Below are positions 1 through 7,640 of a DNA stretch of 64,000 nucleotides, one piece after another. How positions within the stretch are numbered: position 1 is the stretch's first letter; every line of letters starts with the position of its first letter. Under the pieces are notes generated by a model, which did no database searches, had not been told where the DNA came from, and saw only the letters and a program-made list of their open reading frames with translations. The stretch lies in assembly GCA_018268015.1 (NCBI GenBank), contig JAFDXJ010000053.1:62001-126000 (forward strand), in the 5' to 3' direction. The DNA is from Bacteroidota bacterium (GTDB lineage Bacteria; Bacteroidota; Bacteroidia; Chitinophagales; Chitinophagaceae). A program made the position numbers and the translations under genes.

Positions 1-1125
1 ACCTTAAGTGGTTTGCGCGTCATTAAAGCATTTAATGTAGAAAATATACTTCGTAATAAATTTTTTAAAATCAATGAGCAACTGATAAGAGCTAAAAATA
101 AAATAGGCTATAGCCGTGACCTGGCCTCTCCCATGAGTGAATTTTTGGGAGTGGCTATTTTTTGTGCCATCCTCTATTTTGGCGGAAGATTGGTTTTGGG
201 GAATGGGCTGGGCCTGGAAGCTTCGGCATTCATCACATACCTGGCATTATTTTATAATATCATTAATCCTGCAAAGTCTTTATCCACTTCTTTTTCCAAT
301 ATGCAAAAAGGTAGCGCTGCCATTCAAAGAATTGAAGAAATTTTAAAAGCTCCTGTCACTGTAAATGATAACCCGAATGGTCAACAATTAACGCATTTCA
401 AGGAATCTATTGAATTTAAAAATGTATCTTTTTCTTATGAGCATTTTTCCATTTTAAAAAACATTAACCTGAAAATTGAAAAAGGAAAAACTATTGCTTT
501 GGTAGGAAGCAGTGGTGCAGGAAAATCTACACTTGCCGATCTTATACCCCGTTTTCATGATGTTAGTAGTGGTGAATTATTGATTGATGGGGTGAATATA
601 AAAGATTATTCATTGAAATCCGTACGTAGTCAAATGGGCATCGTTACACAGGAAGCTGTCTTGTTTAATGATAAGATTGCTGCCAATATTGCCCTGGGTA
701 ATGAAAAGGCCGATCTCCAGGAAATTATGCAGGCAGCACATATTGCCAATGCAGATGGTTTTATTAAATTGAAAGATCACGGCTATAATACGAATACCGG
801 GGACCGGGGATCTAAACTGAGTGGTGGAGAAAAACAACGGGTAACAATAGCAAGAGCAGTTTTAAAAAATCCACCCATTTTAATCCTGGATGAAGCAACT
901 TCAGCGCTGGATACCGAAAGTGAAAGACTGGTTCAAGATGCCATCAATAACCTGATGCAAGACAGGACTTCCATCGTTATAGCACATCGCCTGAGTACGG
1001 TAAGACATGCTGATGAAATTATTGTTTTACAAAAAGGGGAAATTGCAGAACGCGGTACCCATGAAACCCTTATGTCTCTGAACGGCTATTATAAAAAATT
1101 AGTGGACATGCAGGAGGTGCATTAA
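1..1125 (+). CDS. ABC transporter ATP-binding/permease protein, MsbA type (5' end outside window)
   Basis: The reading frame is open from base 1, so the gene begins upstream; about 374 residues are visible of a family that usually has about 600. The visible part starts inside the transmembrane domain (LSGLRVIKAF, the cytoplasmic coupling segment of type IV exporters) and shows two membrane segments. A full nucleotide-binding domain follows: Walker A GSSGAGKST, ABC signature LSGGEKQR, Walker B ILILDEATSALD and the H-loop AHRLS. This architecture is that of homodimeric lipid A or multidrug exporters of the inner membrane. MsbA is inferred from overall likeness; the substrate cannot be read from the sequence. 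The next gene follows after 18 bases on the same strand. Confidence 0.9.
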   Translation, partial: TLSGLRVIKAFNVENILRNKFFKINEQLIRAKNKIGYSRDLASPMSEFLGVAIFCAILYFGGRLVLGNGLGLEASAFITYLALFYNIINPAKSLSTSFSNMQKGSAAIQRIEEILKAPVTVNDNPNGQQLTHFKESIEFKNVSFSYEHFSILKNINLKIEKGKTIALVGSSGAGKSTLADLIPRFHDVSSGELLIDGVNIKDYSLKSVRSQMGIVTQEAVLFNDKIAANIALGNEKADLQEIMQAAHIANADGFIKLKDHGYNTNTGDRGSKLSGGEKQRVTIARAVLKNPPILILDEATSALDTESERLVQDAINNLMQDRTSIVIAHRLSTVRHADEIIVLQKGEIAERGTHETLMSLNGYYKKLVDMQEVH

Positions 1126-1143
1126 AACTTTTTATTTCTATTT

Positions 1144-1485
1144 ATGGATATTGAAATGCTGCGGGAATATTGTTTATCCTTCGATCATGTAACCGAAGAA
1201 TTTCCTTTTGGAAATAATACACTGGTTTTTAAAGTATTTGGCAAAATATTTCTGCTTACCGGATTAGATCATTCACCTATTCAATTCAATGCAAAAAGCC
1301 TGCCTGAAAAGGCTATTGAACTGCGCGAGCAATATGAATGCATTCAACCCGGCTACCATATGAATAAAAAACATTGGAATACAATTACAATAGATGGAGA
1401 TCTTCCGCTTCTCCTCATCAAACAACTTATCCAGGATTCTTATAATCTGGTATATGCCTCTATTCCAAAATCCAAAAGAAAATAG
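1144..1485 (+). CDS. MmcQ/YjbR family protein
   Basis: A 113-residue protein with the hallmarks of the MmcQ/YjbR family (CyaY-like fold, double-wing DNA-binding type): an N-terminal LREYCLSFDHVTEEFPFG segment, then a central region of FKVFGKIFLL type and HWNTITIDGDLP near residues 77-88. Members are small cytosolic proteins without an established biochemical role; DNA binding has been proposed from structure only. It sits 18 bases after the ABC exporter and its stop abuts the stop of the convergent deoxyhypusine-synthase-like gene. It probably shares a transcript with the exporter. Confidence 0.85.
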   Translation: MDIEMLREYCLSFDHVTEEFPFGNNTLVFKVFGKIFLLTGLDHSPIQFNAKSLPEKAIELREQYECIQPGYHMNKKHWNTITIDGDLPLLLIKQLIQDSYNLVYASIPKSKRK

Positions 1486-2466
1486 TTACCAGCCCAATAT
1501 ATAAGCAAATATCAATGGCACGACAATGGTGGCATCACTTTCTACAATAAATTTTGGTGTATGGATATCTAATTTTCCCCAGGTAATTTTTTCGTTTGGC
1601 ACTGCACCACTATAACTTCCATAAGAAGTAGTGCTATCACTTACCTGACAGAAATAACTCCAAAAAGGGACATCAGTCCATTCCAAGTCTTGGTACATCA
1701 TGGGCACAACACAGATTGGAAAATCCCCTGCAATACCACCCCCAATCTGAAAAAAGCCAACTCCTTTCCCTCCTGAATGGGCGCGATACCATTCACTGAG
1801 CATGATCATATATTCTATCCCGGACTTCATGGTAGAGGTTTTCAATTCCCCTTTAATACAATATGAGGCAAAAATATTTCCCATCGTACTATCTTCCCAA
1901 CCCGGAACAATAATGGGAATATTTTTTTGAGCAGCTGCCAGCATCCAGCTATGTGCCGGATCTACTTCATAGTATTCTGCTAAGACCCCGCTTAGCAACA
2001 TTTTATACATAAATTCATGTGGGAAAAATCGTTCCCCTTTTGCTTCTGCATCTTTCCAAATATCAAAAATATGTTTTTGAATACGGCGAAAGGCTTCTTC
2101 TTCAGGAATGCAGGTGTCTGTAACCCTGTTATAATGATTTTCCAATAAATCCCATTCTTCCTGGGGGCTGAGATCACGGTAATTGGGAACTCTTTTATAA
2201 TGCGAATGCGCAACCAGGTTCATGATATCTTCTTCCAGATTTGCCCCGGTACAGCTAATAATGTGTACTTTATCCTGGCGGATCATTTCTGCGAGCGAGA
2301 TACCCAATTCTGCCGTACTCATGGCGCCGGCTAATGTGATCATCATTTTCCCATTGTCCAATAAATGAGACTCATATCCTTTGGCGGCATCTATCAAAGC
2401 TGCCGCATTAAAATGACGGTAGTGATGTGTAATAAACTTAGAAACCGGTCCTTTTTCCATACTCAT
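1486..2466 (-). CDS. Deoxyhypusine synthase-like protein
   Basis: A 326-residue protein of the deoxyhypusine synthase superfamily, NAD-dependent enzymes that transfer the aminobutyl group of spermidine. The catalytic lysine block is present as NEKITWGK, with the lysine at residue 298; it matches the EAVSWGK block of eukaryotic DHS. Other family blocks are LAGAMSTAELG, SCTGANLEED, the GWEDSTMGN segment and IGGGIAGDFPI. Bacteria lack eIF5A, so the acceptor must be something else; a role in polyamine metabolism (homospermidine-type chemistry) is the usual proposal. The gene is divergent from the M16 gene across a 116-base gap, and its upstream TATCTTTA resembles a degenerate -7 element. Confidence 0.88.
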   Translation of the reverse strand: MSMEKGPVSKFITHHYRHFNAAALIDAAKGYESHLLDNGKMMITLAGAMSTAELGISLAEMIRQDKVHIISCTGANLEEDIMNLVAHSHYKRVPNYRDLSPQEEWDLLENHYNRVTDTCIPEEEAFRRIQKHIFDIWKDAEAKGERFFPHEFMYKMLLSGVLAEYYEVDPAHSWMLAAAQKNIPIIVPGWEDSTMGNIFASYCIKGELKTSTMKSGIEYMIMLSEWYRAHSGGKGVGFFQIGGGIAGDFPICVVPMMYQDLEWTDVPFWSYFCQVSDSTTSYGSYSGAVPNEKITWGKLDIHTPKFIVESDATIVVPLIFAYILGW

Positions 2467-2559
2467 TTTTTTCGGGTAAAGATACTTTTTTACAGGATAT
2501 TATTACATTACATTATTACTTGAAAATTTTTGAATTCACTATCTAAATATTTATTCATC

Positions 2560-2567
2560 TATTTTTG
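2560..2567 (+). promoter_or_regulatory. Bacteroidota -7 promoter element of the M16 gene
   Basis: TATTTTTG fits TAnnTTTG exactly. It ends 15 bases before the ATG at 2583 and covers the TTG at 2565, which argues against that TTG as the start. No convincing TTTG lies 19-21 bases upstream. Confidence 0.55.
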
Positions 2568-2582
2568 CTAAAAAAATTTTGC

Positions 2583-3869
2583 ATGCCTTCATTAAATAGA
2601 ATGGTAGCTCCGGAAATAACTGATCCTATAGATTTTGATTTAACATTACAGCCTTATCAATCTTATACCCTGGACAATAATGTGCCCGTGTATTCTATTC
2701 ATGCAGGCACTCAGGAAGTTGTACAAGTGGAATGGGTTTTTGATGCAGGCAATTGGCAGGAAGAAAAAAAGCTGGTTGCTGCAGCAACAAATTTTATGTT
2801 GAAAAACGGCACTTCGCAGTTGAACGCTTTTTCCATAAATCAGAAATTTGAATTTTATGGCGCCTTTTTATCTGTACAATGCCATATTGAAACTGCTTCT
2901 ATTACACTGTTTTGTCTTCATAAATATGCAGCGCTTTTAATTCCTGTGGTGGCCGAAATTCTGACAAACAGTATTTTCCCGGAAGATGAATTAAAGACTT
3001 TTCGCCAAATACAAATTCAGAAATTAAAAGTCAATTTGGAGAAATGCGATTTTGTAGCCAATCGGATGATAGATGCTTATTTATATGGCGAAAATCATCC
3101 TTACGGATCCATGTCTGGCCTGGATGCTTATGAAGCGCTTATTCGTGAAGATTTACAAACTTTTTTTCATAGGTATTACTTAAATGGCCATTGCCAAATA
3201 TTTGTTTCAGGCATTATCCCTAAAAGTATGGATCATCTCCTAAATCATTCTTTTGGTCAGTTGCCACTCAATCAACAAGAATTGCCCAAAAAAGAGCATT
3301 TCAAAAAAGCGGAGAAAGAAAAAAAACATCGAATTATCCAGGATGAAAAAGGGGTACAGGCTGCTATACGTATGGCAAGAAGCTTCCCCAATAAACATCA
3401 CCCTGATTTTCCAAAAGCAACCGTATTAAACAATATATTGGGGGGCTTTTTTGGTTCGAGGCTCATGGCCAATATCCGTGAAGAAAAGGGTTACACTTAC
3501 GGTATTTACAGCTATTTTAAAAATTATTTCGCGGAAAGTGAGTGGCTTATTTCTACGGAAGCAGGGCGCGAAGTGAGTGAAGCTACGATCATTGAAATAC
3601 ATAAGGAATTGGAAAAATTAAAACAAGAGCCTGTCGGTGAAGATGAATTATACCTTGTTCGGAATCAACTCATGGGTAGTTTATTAAGCCGTTTAGATGG
3701 TCCATTCGAAATCATGAGCCGTTGGAAAAATTATATTCTGAATGGGCTTGACATCCAATATTTTAATCAAAGTATTGAGGTGATTAAAACCATTTCTTCT
3801 CAAGAATTACAGGAATTGGCCAATAAATATTTTTCTGGTGACCCATTTTATGAATTAACCGTAATTTAG
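2583..3869 (+). CDS. M16 family peptidase homologue lacking the zinc motif
   Basis: A 428-residue M16-family protein (two M16 halves, residues ~35-170 and ~185-365). The inverse zinc motif HxxEH expected near residue 60 is absent; the corresponding stretch reads AAATNFMLKNGT. The second half keeps the arginine/tyrosine pair used by the partner subunit for substrate binding (GSRLMANIREEKGYTYG). Such proteins usually pair with a zinc-carrying M16 protein, as in the alpha/beta processing peptidase arrangement, but no catalytic M16 gene lies in the window. I chose ATG 2583 because a -7 element covers the upstream TTG at 2565. The next gene follows after only 6 bases. Confidence 0.88.
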   Translation: MPSLNRMVAPEITDPIDFDLTLQPYQSYTLDNNVPVYSIHAGTQEVVQVEWVFDAGNWQEEKKLVAAATNFMLKNGTSQLNAFSINQKFEFYGAFLSVQCHIETASITLFCLHKYAALLIPVVAEILTNSIFPEDELKTFRQIQIQKLKVNLEKCDFVANRMIDAYLYGENHPYGSMSGLDAYEALIREDLQTFFHRYYLNGHCQIFVSGIIPKSMDHLLNHSFGQLPLNQQELPKKEHFKKAEKEKKHRIIQDEKGVQAAIRMARSFPNKHHPDFPKATVLNNILGGFFGSRLMANIREEKGYTYGIYSYFKNYFAESEWLISTEAGREVSEATIIEIHKELEKLKQEPVGEDELYLVRNQLMGSLLSRLDGPFEIMSRWKNYILNGLDIQYFNQSIEVIKTISSQELQELANKYFSGDPFYELTVI

Positions 3870-3875
3870 CCTATT

Positions 3876-4229
3876 ATGGCATTTATAGGAAGAATATTAA
3901 TATCTGCGGTTGCCGCAATCATTGCAGCCTATTTTTTGAATGGGGTACATATAGACAATAGTGTAACAGCCATTCTATTAGCATTAGTACTGTCTTTATT
4001 AAACAGTTTTGTAAAGCCGATCCTCATCATCCTTACCATACCCATTACCATTCTTACACTCGGTTTGTTCCTCCTGGTCTTAAATGTTTTAATGATAGAG
4101 TGGGCGGCAAAACTTATTCCCGGGTTTACAGTGGACTCCTGGTGGGCCGCCTTGTGGTTTAGCCTCTTATTATCCTTTGTTAATTCTTTACTTTTAAGCC
4201 TTACCGGTCATAAAAATAATACTGCATAA
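3876..4229 (+). CDS. Phage holin family 4-like membrane protein (YvlD type)
   Basis: A 117-residue protein made almost entirely of four hydrophobic segments (roughly residues 3-23, 30-47, 50-77 and 88-110). The short loops SLLNSFVKPIL and IPGFTVDSWWAAL are typical of the PF04020 'holin superfamily IV' group. Despite the name, these are ordinary chromosomal inner-membrane proteins of unknown role and do not indicate a prophage; there are no phage genes nearby. It begins 6 bases after the M16 gene, so the two are probably co-transcribed. Confidence 0.85.
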   Translation: MAFIGRILISAVAAIIAAYFLNGVHIDNSVTAILLALVLSLLNSFVKPILIILTIPITILTLGLFLLVLNVLMIEWAAKLIPGFTVDSWWAALWFSLLLSFVNSLLLSLTGHKNNTA

Positions 4230-4321
4230 GAGTATTAGGCGAAGAGATTTCCATTATTTGTATTTCATGGTTCTTTTGTAATTTGCTGCTATTAATTTGA
4301 TACCATTTCAAAAATGACCCT

Positions 4322-5575
4322 TTGATTTTGCATCGTCATATCCCATTTTTAAGAGCCGTATTGCTTTACACCATTTCAGCTTTTGGAGGACCGCAAGGAC
4401 ATTTTGGAATGATGCTTAAAACATTTGTATTACAACGAAAAGACCTCACTGAAAGTGAATTGATAGAATATAATGCCTTTTGCCAAATGCTCCCCGGCGC
4501 ATCTTCTACTCAAACGCTTACTCTGATTGGATACAAGCGAGGTGGGCTGCCCCTGGCCCTTATAACTTTACTTATATGGATTTTGCCCGCTTGTATTTTG
4601 ATGAGTTGTTTATCCTTTTTATTGATTTACCTGGATGAAAAGTCCATTGATGTGGGTATTTTCAAATTTGTTCAGCCAATGGCTATAGGTTTTGTGGCAT
4701 TTTCAGCTTACAGAATTTCGAAGCATGCAATAAATAATACCATCACCCGCGTAATCCTTGTAGTGACGGCCATTCTTACCCTCTTTTTATTTAAGACGCC
4801 CTGGGGAATCCCTTCATTAATTGTTGCCGGTGGTATTGCCACAAATTTCAGTAGTAAAAGAATTCCGCAAAAAGGTACACCATCCAGAAAAATTAAATGG
4901 GGTAATTTATTGATTTTTATAGCTGTTTTTAGTTTAACGGGCTTTTTGAGTGAAAAGGCAAGAAAAGAAAATTGGCAAAACAGGGCGCCTTTTAATTTAT
5001 TTGAAAATTTTTATCGCTTCGGCAGCCTCGTTTTCGGAGGTGGTGATGTATTAATGCCTATGATGTATACGCAATATGTAGAACATCCTAAAACAGAAAA
5101 GACTCAGGAAAAAAATCCAAATGCACTTTCCATGTCTAAAGAAGAATTTTTAACGGGTTACGGAATGGTGAGGGCCATTCCCGGCCCCGTATTTTCTATA
5201 GGCTCCTATGTAGGTGGAATGTTATTGAAAAAAAATGGTGGATATGATCAGGCATTGGGATGTGCCATAGGTGCTATAGCCATTTTTCTGCCAAGTGCAT
5301 TATTAGTGTTATTCTTTTTCCCTGTTTGGCAAAACTTAAAAAAATATGCTGCAATTTATCGCTCTCTGGAAGGAATTAATGCCACAATAGTAGGTATTAT
5401 GACAGGTTCTACCTTATACCTGATGAAGGCTATTTCTTTTGATTTAACCGATGTATCCGGTATTCCCTTAGTGAATATTGGAGTTATTGCCGGTACCTTT
5501 GCTTTACTGGCTTTTACAAAATTTCGTGCACCCTATATTGCATTTATTTGCCTTTTTCTTGGCTGGATCTTTTAA
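4322..5575 (+). CDS. chrA: Chromate transporter, two-domain CHR family
   Basis: A 417-residue polytopic membrane protein with the duplicated CHR domain: the first half carries [12 protein letters not shown] and MLPGASSTQ, the second [12 protein letters not shown] and [16 protein letters not shown]. About ten hydrophobic segments are visible. Characterised members export chromate, but many relatives are annotated by similarity only, so the anion is uncertain. The start is TTG at 4322 (or TTG at 4328); no in-frame ATG precedes the first conserved motif. A charged linker (residues ~255-270, [19 protein letters not shown]) lies within the second half. No chrB regulator is adjacent. Confidence 0.88.
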   Translation: MILHRHIPFLRAVLLYTISAFGGPQGHFGMMLKTFVLQRKDLTESELIEYNAFCQMLPGASSTQTLTLIGYKRGGLPLALITLLIWILPACILMSCLSFLLIYLDEKSIDVGIFKFVQPMAIGFVAFSAYRISKHAINNTITRVILVVTAILTLFLFKTPWGIPSLIVAGGIATNFSSKRIPQKGTPSRKIKWGNLLIFIAVFSLTGFLSEKARKENWQNRAPFNLFENFYRFGSLVFGGGDVLMPMMYTQYVEHPKTEKTQEKNPNALSMSKEEFLTGYGMVRAIPGPVFSIGSYVGGMLLKKNGGYDQALGCAIGAIAIFLPSALLVLFFFPVWQNLKKYAAIYRSLEGINATIVGIMTGSTLYLMKAISFDLTDVSGIPLVNIGVIAGTFALLAFTKFRAPYIAFICLFLGWIF

Positions 5576-5580
5576 GAAAA

Positions 5581-6153
5581 TTATGATTTATAATAGCCAC
5601 TCATTTCAATTTCTTCCCGAACATTCTCGGGCAATAAATATCGAATGGATTTTTTTTCTTTTATGAATGCCCGTATTTCCGAAGCACTGATTTCTATAAG
5701 TGGGGCCTGGATGCAAAAATGTCTTGAATTTGGGGGTAATTCAACATCAAAACCTAGCCTTGGGTATATTATAAATTCATGATTATCAATTAGTTCTGTA
5801 TAATTTTTCCACTTTGAAATATTTTGCCAACTATCTGCTCCCACTATAATTGAAAACCGGTAGTTGGGATATTTCTCATTGATATACGTCATCGTATCAA
5901 TGGTAAAGGAAGGTTTTGGTAATTTAAATTCAATATCTTTTACTTTAAGATTGTGACTTCCTTCTATGGCTAATCTTACCAGGTGTAAGCGGTGATAATC
6001 ATTTAAAAGTGTAGTTGTTTTTTTTAAAGGATTTTGAGGTGAAACAATGAGCCAGACTTCATCACAATCGGTTTGATTTGCTACATAACTTGCTACAATT
6101 AAATGACCGTGATGGACTGGATTAAATGAGCCAAAATATAAACCCACTTTCAT
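5581..6153 (-). CDS. nadD: Nicotinate-nucleotide adenylyltransferase
   Basis: NadD converts nicotinate mononucleotide and ATP to deamido-NAD in the cytosol. The 190-residue protein has the nucleotidyltransferase signature GSFNPVHHGHL at residues 8-18, the FTIDTM substrate segment, IVGADSW in the middle and the C-terminal ISASEIR motif. Length and motif order are standard. It starts 9 bases after the feoA stop, so nadD and feoA form an operon read from near 6400. NadA, for quinolinate synthesis in the same pathway, is encoded 4 kb away. Confidence 0.95.
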   Translation of the reverse strand: MKVGLYFGSFNPVHHGHLIVASYVANQTDCDEVWLIVSPQNPLKKTTTLLNDYHRLHLVRLAIEGSHNLKVKDIEFKLPKPSFTIDTMTYINEKYPNYRFSIIVGADSWQNISKWKNYTELIDNHEFIIYPRLGFDVELPPNSRHFCIQAPLIEISASEIRAFIKEKKSIRYLLPENVREEIEMSGYYKS

Positions 6154-6162
6154 GAATAAAAT

Positions 6163-6396
6163 TTAAGGTATCACTTCTTCTTCCACAAAAATATGGTCTG
6201 CTTCATTGAGACGTAAGCTTAAAAAATAACCAGATACGGAAATGGATATCGGATCGCCAAGCGGCGCTACCTGGTCAATGGTAATAAACTCGCCGGGAAT
6301 ACATCCCATTTCCATTAATTTTAATAACAGTTCATCATCCTGGAATGAGTGTATTCGTACTTTTTTTCCTATGGCTATTTCAGATAATTTTTTCAT
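6163..6396 (-). CDS. feoA: FeoA-type SH3-like domain protein
   Basis: A 77-residue protein with the FeoA fold: LSEIAIGKKVRI at the N-terminus, LLKLMEMGCIPGE in the middle and PISISVSGYFLSLRLNEA at the end. FeoA is the small cytosolic partner of the FeoB ferrous iron transporter. Here it is not beside feoB, which lies 42 kb away, but leads an operon with nadD. It may act on FeoB in trans or regulate something else. A -7 element on the minus strand precedes it. Confidence 0.88.
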   Translation of the reverse strand: MKKLSEIAIGKKVRIHSFQDDELLLKLMEMGCIPGEFITIDQVAPLGDPISISVSGYFLSLRLNEADHIFVEEEVIP

Positions 6397-6404
6397 GGAT
6401 TAAG

Positions 6405-6412
6405 CAAAAGTA
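6405..6412 (-). promoter_or_regulatory. -7 promoter element of feoA-nadD
   Basis: On the minus strand the sequence reads TACTTTTG, an exact TAnnTTTG match, ending 8 bases before the feoA ATG. Confidence 0.5.
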
Positions 6413-6461
6413 ATTATTGTAATTTGTAATAAAATACGAATTTTGAATAACGCTTAATAAT

Positions 6462-6884
6462 TTGACTAAAATTCAATTTTTTTCTACAAATTCTTTTCGT
6501 TTTCCTCATAAAAGAAAAGCCAGGGAATTGATTCTTTTCATTTTTAAAAATGAAAAGAAAACATTTCTTCATTTAAATTTCATCTTTTGTAGTGATGAGG
6601 AACTGTTGGTATTAAATCGAAAACATCTTGACCATAATGATTATACAGACATACTAACTTTTGATTTATCTGTAAATAATCATGAGATTATCAGTGAAAT
6701 TTATATAAGTACTGATCGCGTGTGCGAAAATGCATTTATTTTTAATGTACCATTTCTACAGGAACTCTTTCGCGTCATTATCCACGGATCTTTGCATTTG
6801 TGTGGCTATGGAGATAAAAAGAAAAGTGAAATTTTAGTCATGCGACAAAAAGAAGCACGCTATTTACGTTTCATAGAAAAATAA
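6462..6884 (+). CDS. ybeY: Endoribonuclease YbeY
   Basis: YbeY is a zinc-dependent RNase used in 16S rRNA 3'-end maturation and ribosome quality control. The 140-residue protein has LNRKHLDHNDYTDILTFDLS before the metal site and HGSLHLCGYGD as the metal site. The usual H-x3-H-x5-H becomes H-x3-H-x5-D, so the third zinc ligand would be aspartate; from memory this is common in Bacteroidota. The start is TTG at 6462. The gene ends 9 bases before the first parS-like site. It is divergent from feoA. Confidence 0.92.
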   Translation: MTKIQFFSTNSFRFPHKRKARELILFIFKNEKKTFLHLNFIFCSDEELLVLNRKHLDHNDYTDILTFDLSVNNHEIISEIYISTDRVCENAFIFNVPFLQELFRVIIHGSLHLCGYGDKKKSEILVMRQKEARYLRFIEK

Positions 6885-6893
6885 AATCTCTAT

Positions 6894-6909
6894 TGTTCCA
6901 CGTGAAACT
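6894..6909. other. parS-like ParB-binding site 1
   Basis: TGTTCCACGTGAAACT matches the general bacterial parS consensus TGTTTCACGTGAAACA at 14 of 16 bases, including the whole CACGTG core. It lies between ybeY and the CAP-domain gene and contains the likely GTG start codon of the latter. A second copy in inverted orientation lies 675 bases downstream. Confidence 0.75.
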
Positions 6910-7567
6910 TTGCATTATTCTTTTATCACTCTGCCTTTCAAACGGGGTTTTTGCACAAATGTCCAGTGTGGTATTAAATGATCCCCCTTTAAAAATAAGC
7001 ATACAAACTGATCAAAATATTATTGATTTTAATGAAAATCAACCTGGGTTTAACTTATTAAATCCAATGAGCCGGGAATTATATTACTGGACAAATTTTT
7101 GTCGTAGTCACCCAAAAATTTTCTGGGATAGTATCATTGCACCTATTTTATCAACTCAACCCGACCTTCAAGGCGACTATGCTGAAAGCTTAAAAAAAGA
7201 ATTATTTTCTATAAAAAAACTACCTTATTTAAACTTAAATGCCCAATTAATTAAAATTGCACAGTCACATGCCAGTGATATTGGTTTAAAAAATGCAAAA
7301 ATTAGTCATACATCAACGGACGGGAGAACCTTTGTAGACCGGTTTTCAACTACAGGGTTGAAAAATTGTGGTGGTGAAAATGTATCTTATGGAAATGAAG
7401 ATCCCTTAATGGACATTATTATTTTATTGATTGACGCCAATTTGCCCTCACTGGGTCATAGAAAAGCTATTTTAAGTTCAAAATATACCCTAATAGGTTT
7501 AGGCGTGTCTTATATAGGCCAATCAAAAAACCTTTTTTCTGTACAAGATTTTGCATGCCCGCAATAA
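6902..7567 (+). CDS. Secreted CAP (SCP/PR1) domain protein
   Basis: A 221-residue protein with a signal peptide (residues 1-19, charged start, KLCIILLSLCLSNGVFA, likely cleaved after A) followed by a CAP domain. The CAP tetrad can be seen: histidine in QSHASDIG, glutamates near GGENVSYG, histidine in LGHRKAIL. CAP proteins are extracytoplasmic and of varied, mostly unknown function. The best start is GTG 6902; TTG 6893 would add three residues. Both lie in the first parS-like site, and the stop is one base before the second site, so the gene is bracketed exactly by the two sites. Confidence 0.85.
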   Translation: MKLCIILLSLCLSNGVFAQMSSVVLNDPPLKISIQTDQNIIDFNENQPGFNLLNPMSRELYYWTNFCRSHPKIFWDSIIAPILSTQPDLQGDYAESLKKELFSIKKLPYLNLNAQLIKIAQSHASDIGLKNAKISHTSTDGRTFVDRFSTTGLKNCGGENVSYGNEDPLMDIIILLIDANLPSLGHRKAILSSKYTLIGLGVSYIGQSKNLFSVQDFACPQ

Positions 7568-7568
7568 G

Positions 7569-7584
7569 CGTTTCACGTGGAACA
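7569..7584. other. parS-like ParB-binding site 2
   Basis: CGTTTCACGTGGAACA matches TGTTTCACGTGAAACA at 14 of 16 bases. Its reverse complement shares 15 bases (TGTTCCACGTGAAAC) with site 1, so the two are an inverted pair. It lies between the CAP gene stop and the mnmG promoter. Confidence 0.75.
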
Positions 7585-7616
7585 ATATTTTCATTCAAAA
7601 AAATAGCCCGGAGTTG

Positions 7617-7624
7617 TAAATTTG
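7617..7624 (+). promoter_or_regulatory. -7 promoter element of mnmG
   Basis: TAAATTTG is an exact TAnnTTTG match ending 16 bases before the mnmG ATG at 7641. It lies 32 bases after parS-like site 2, so ParB binding could affect it. Confidence 0.55.
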
Positions 7625-7640
7625 CAATCTTTAAGAAATC

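Noticed and set aside
3876..4229. Holin family name as a sign of a prophage
   Set aside because: PF04020-type proteins are ordinary chromosomal membrane proteins, and no phage gene is near.
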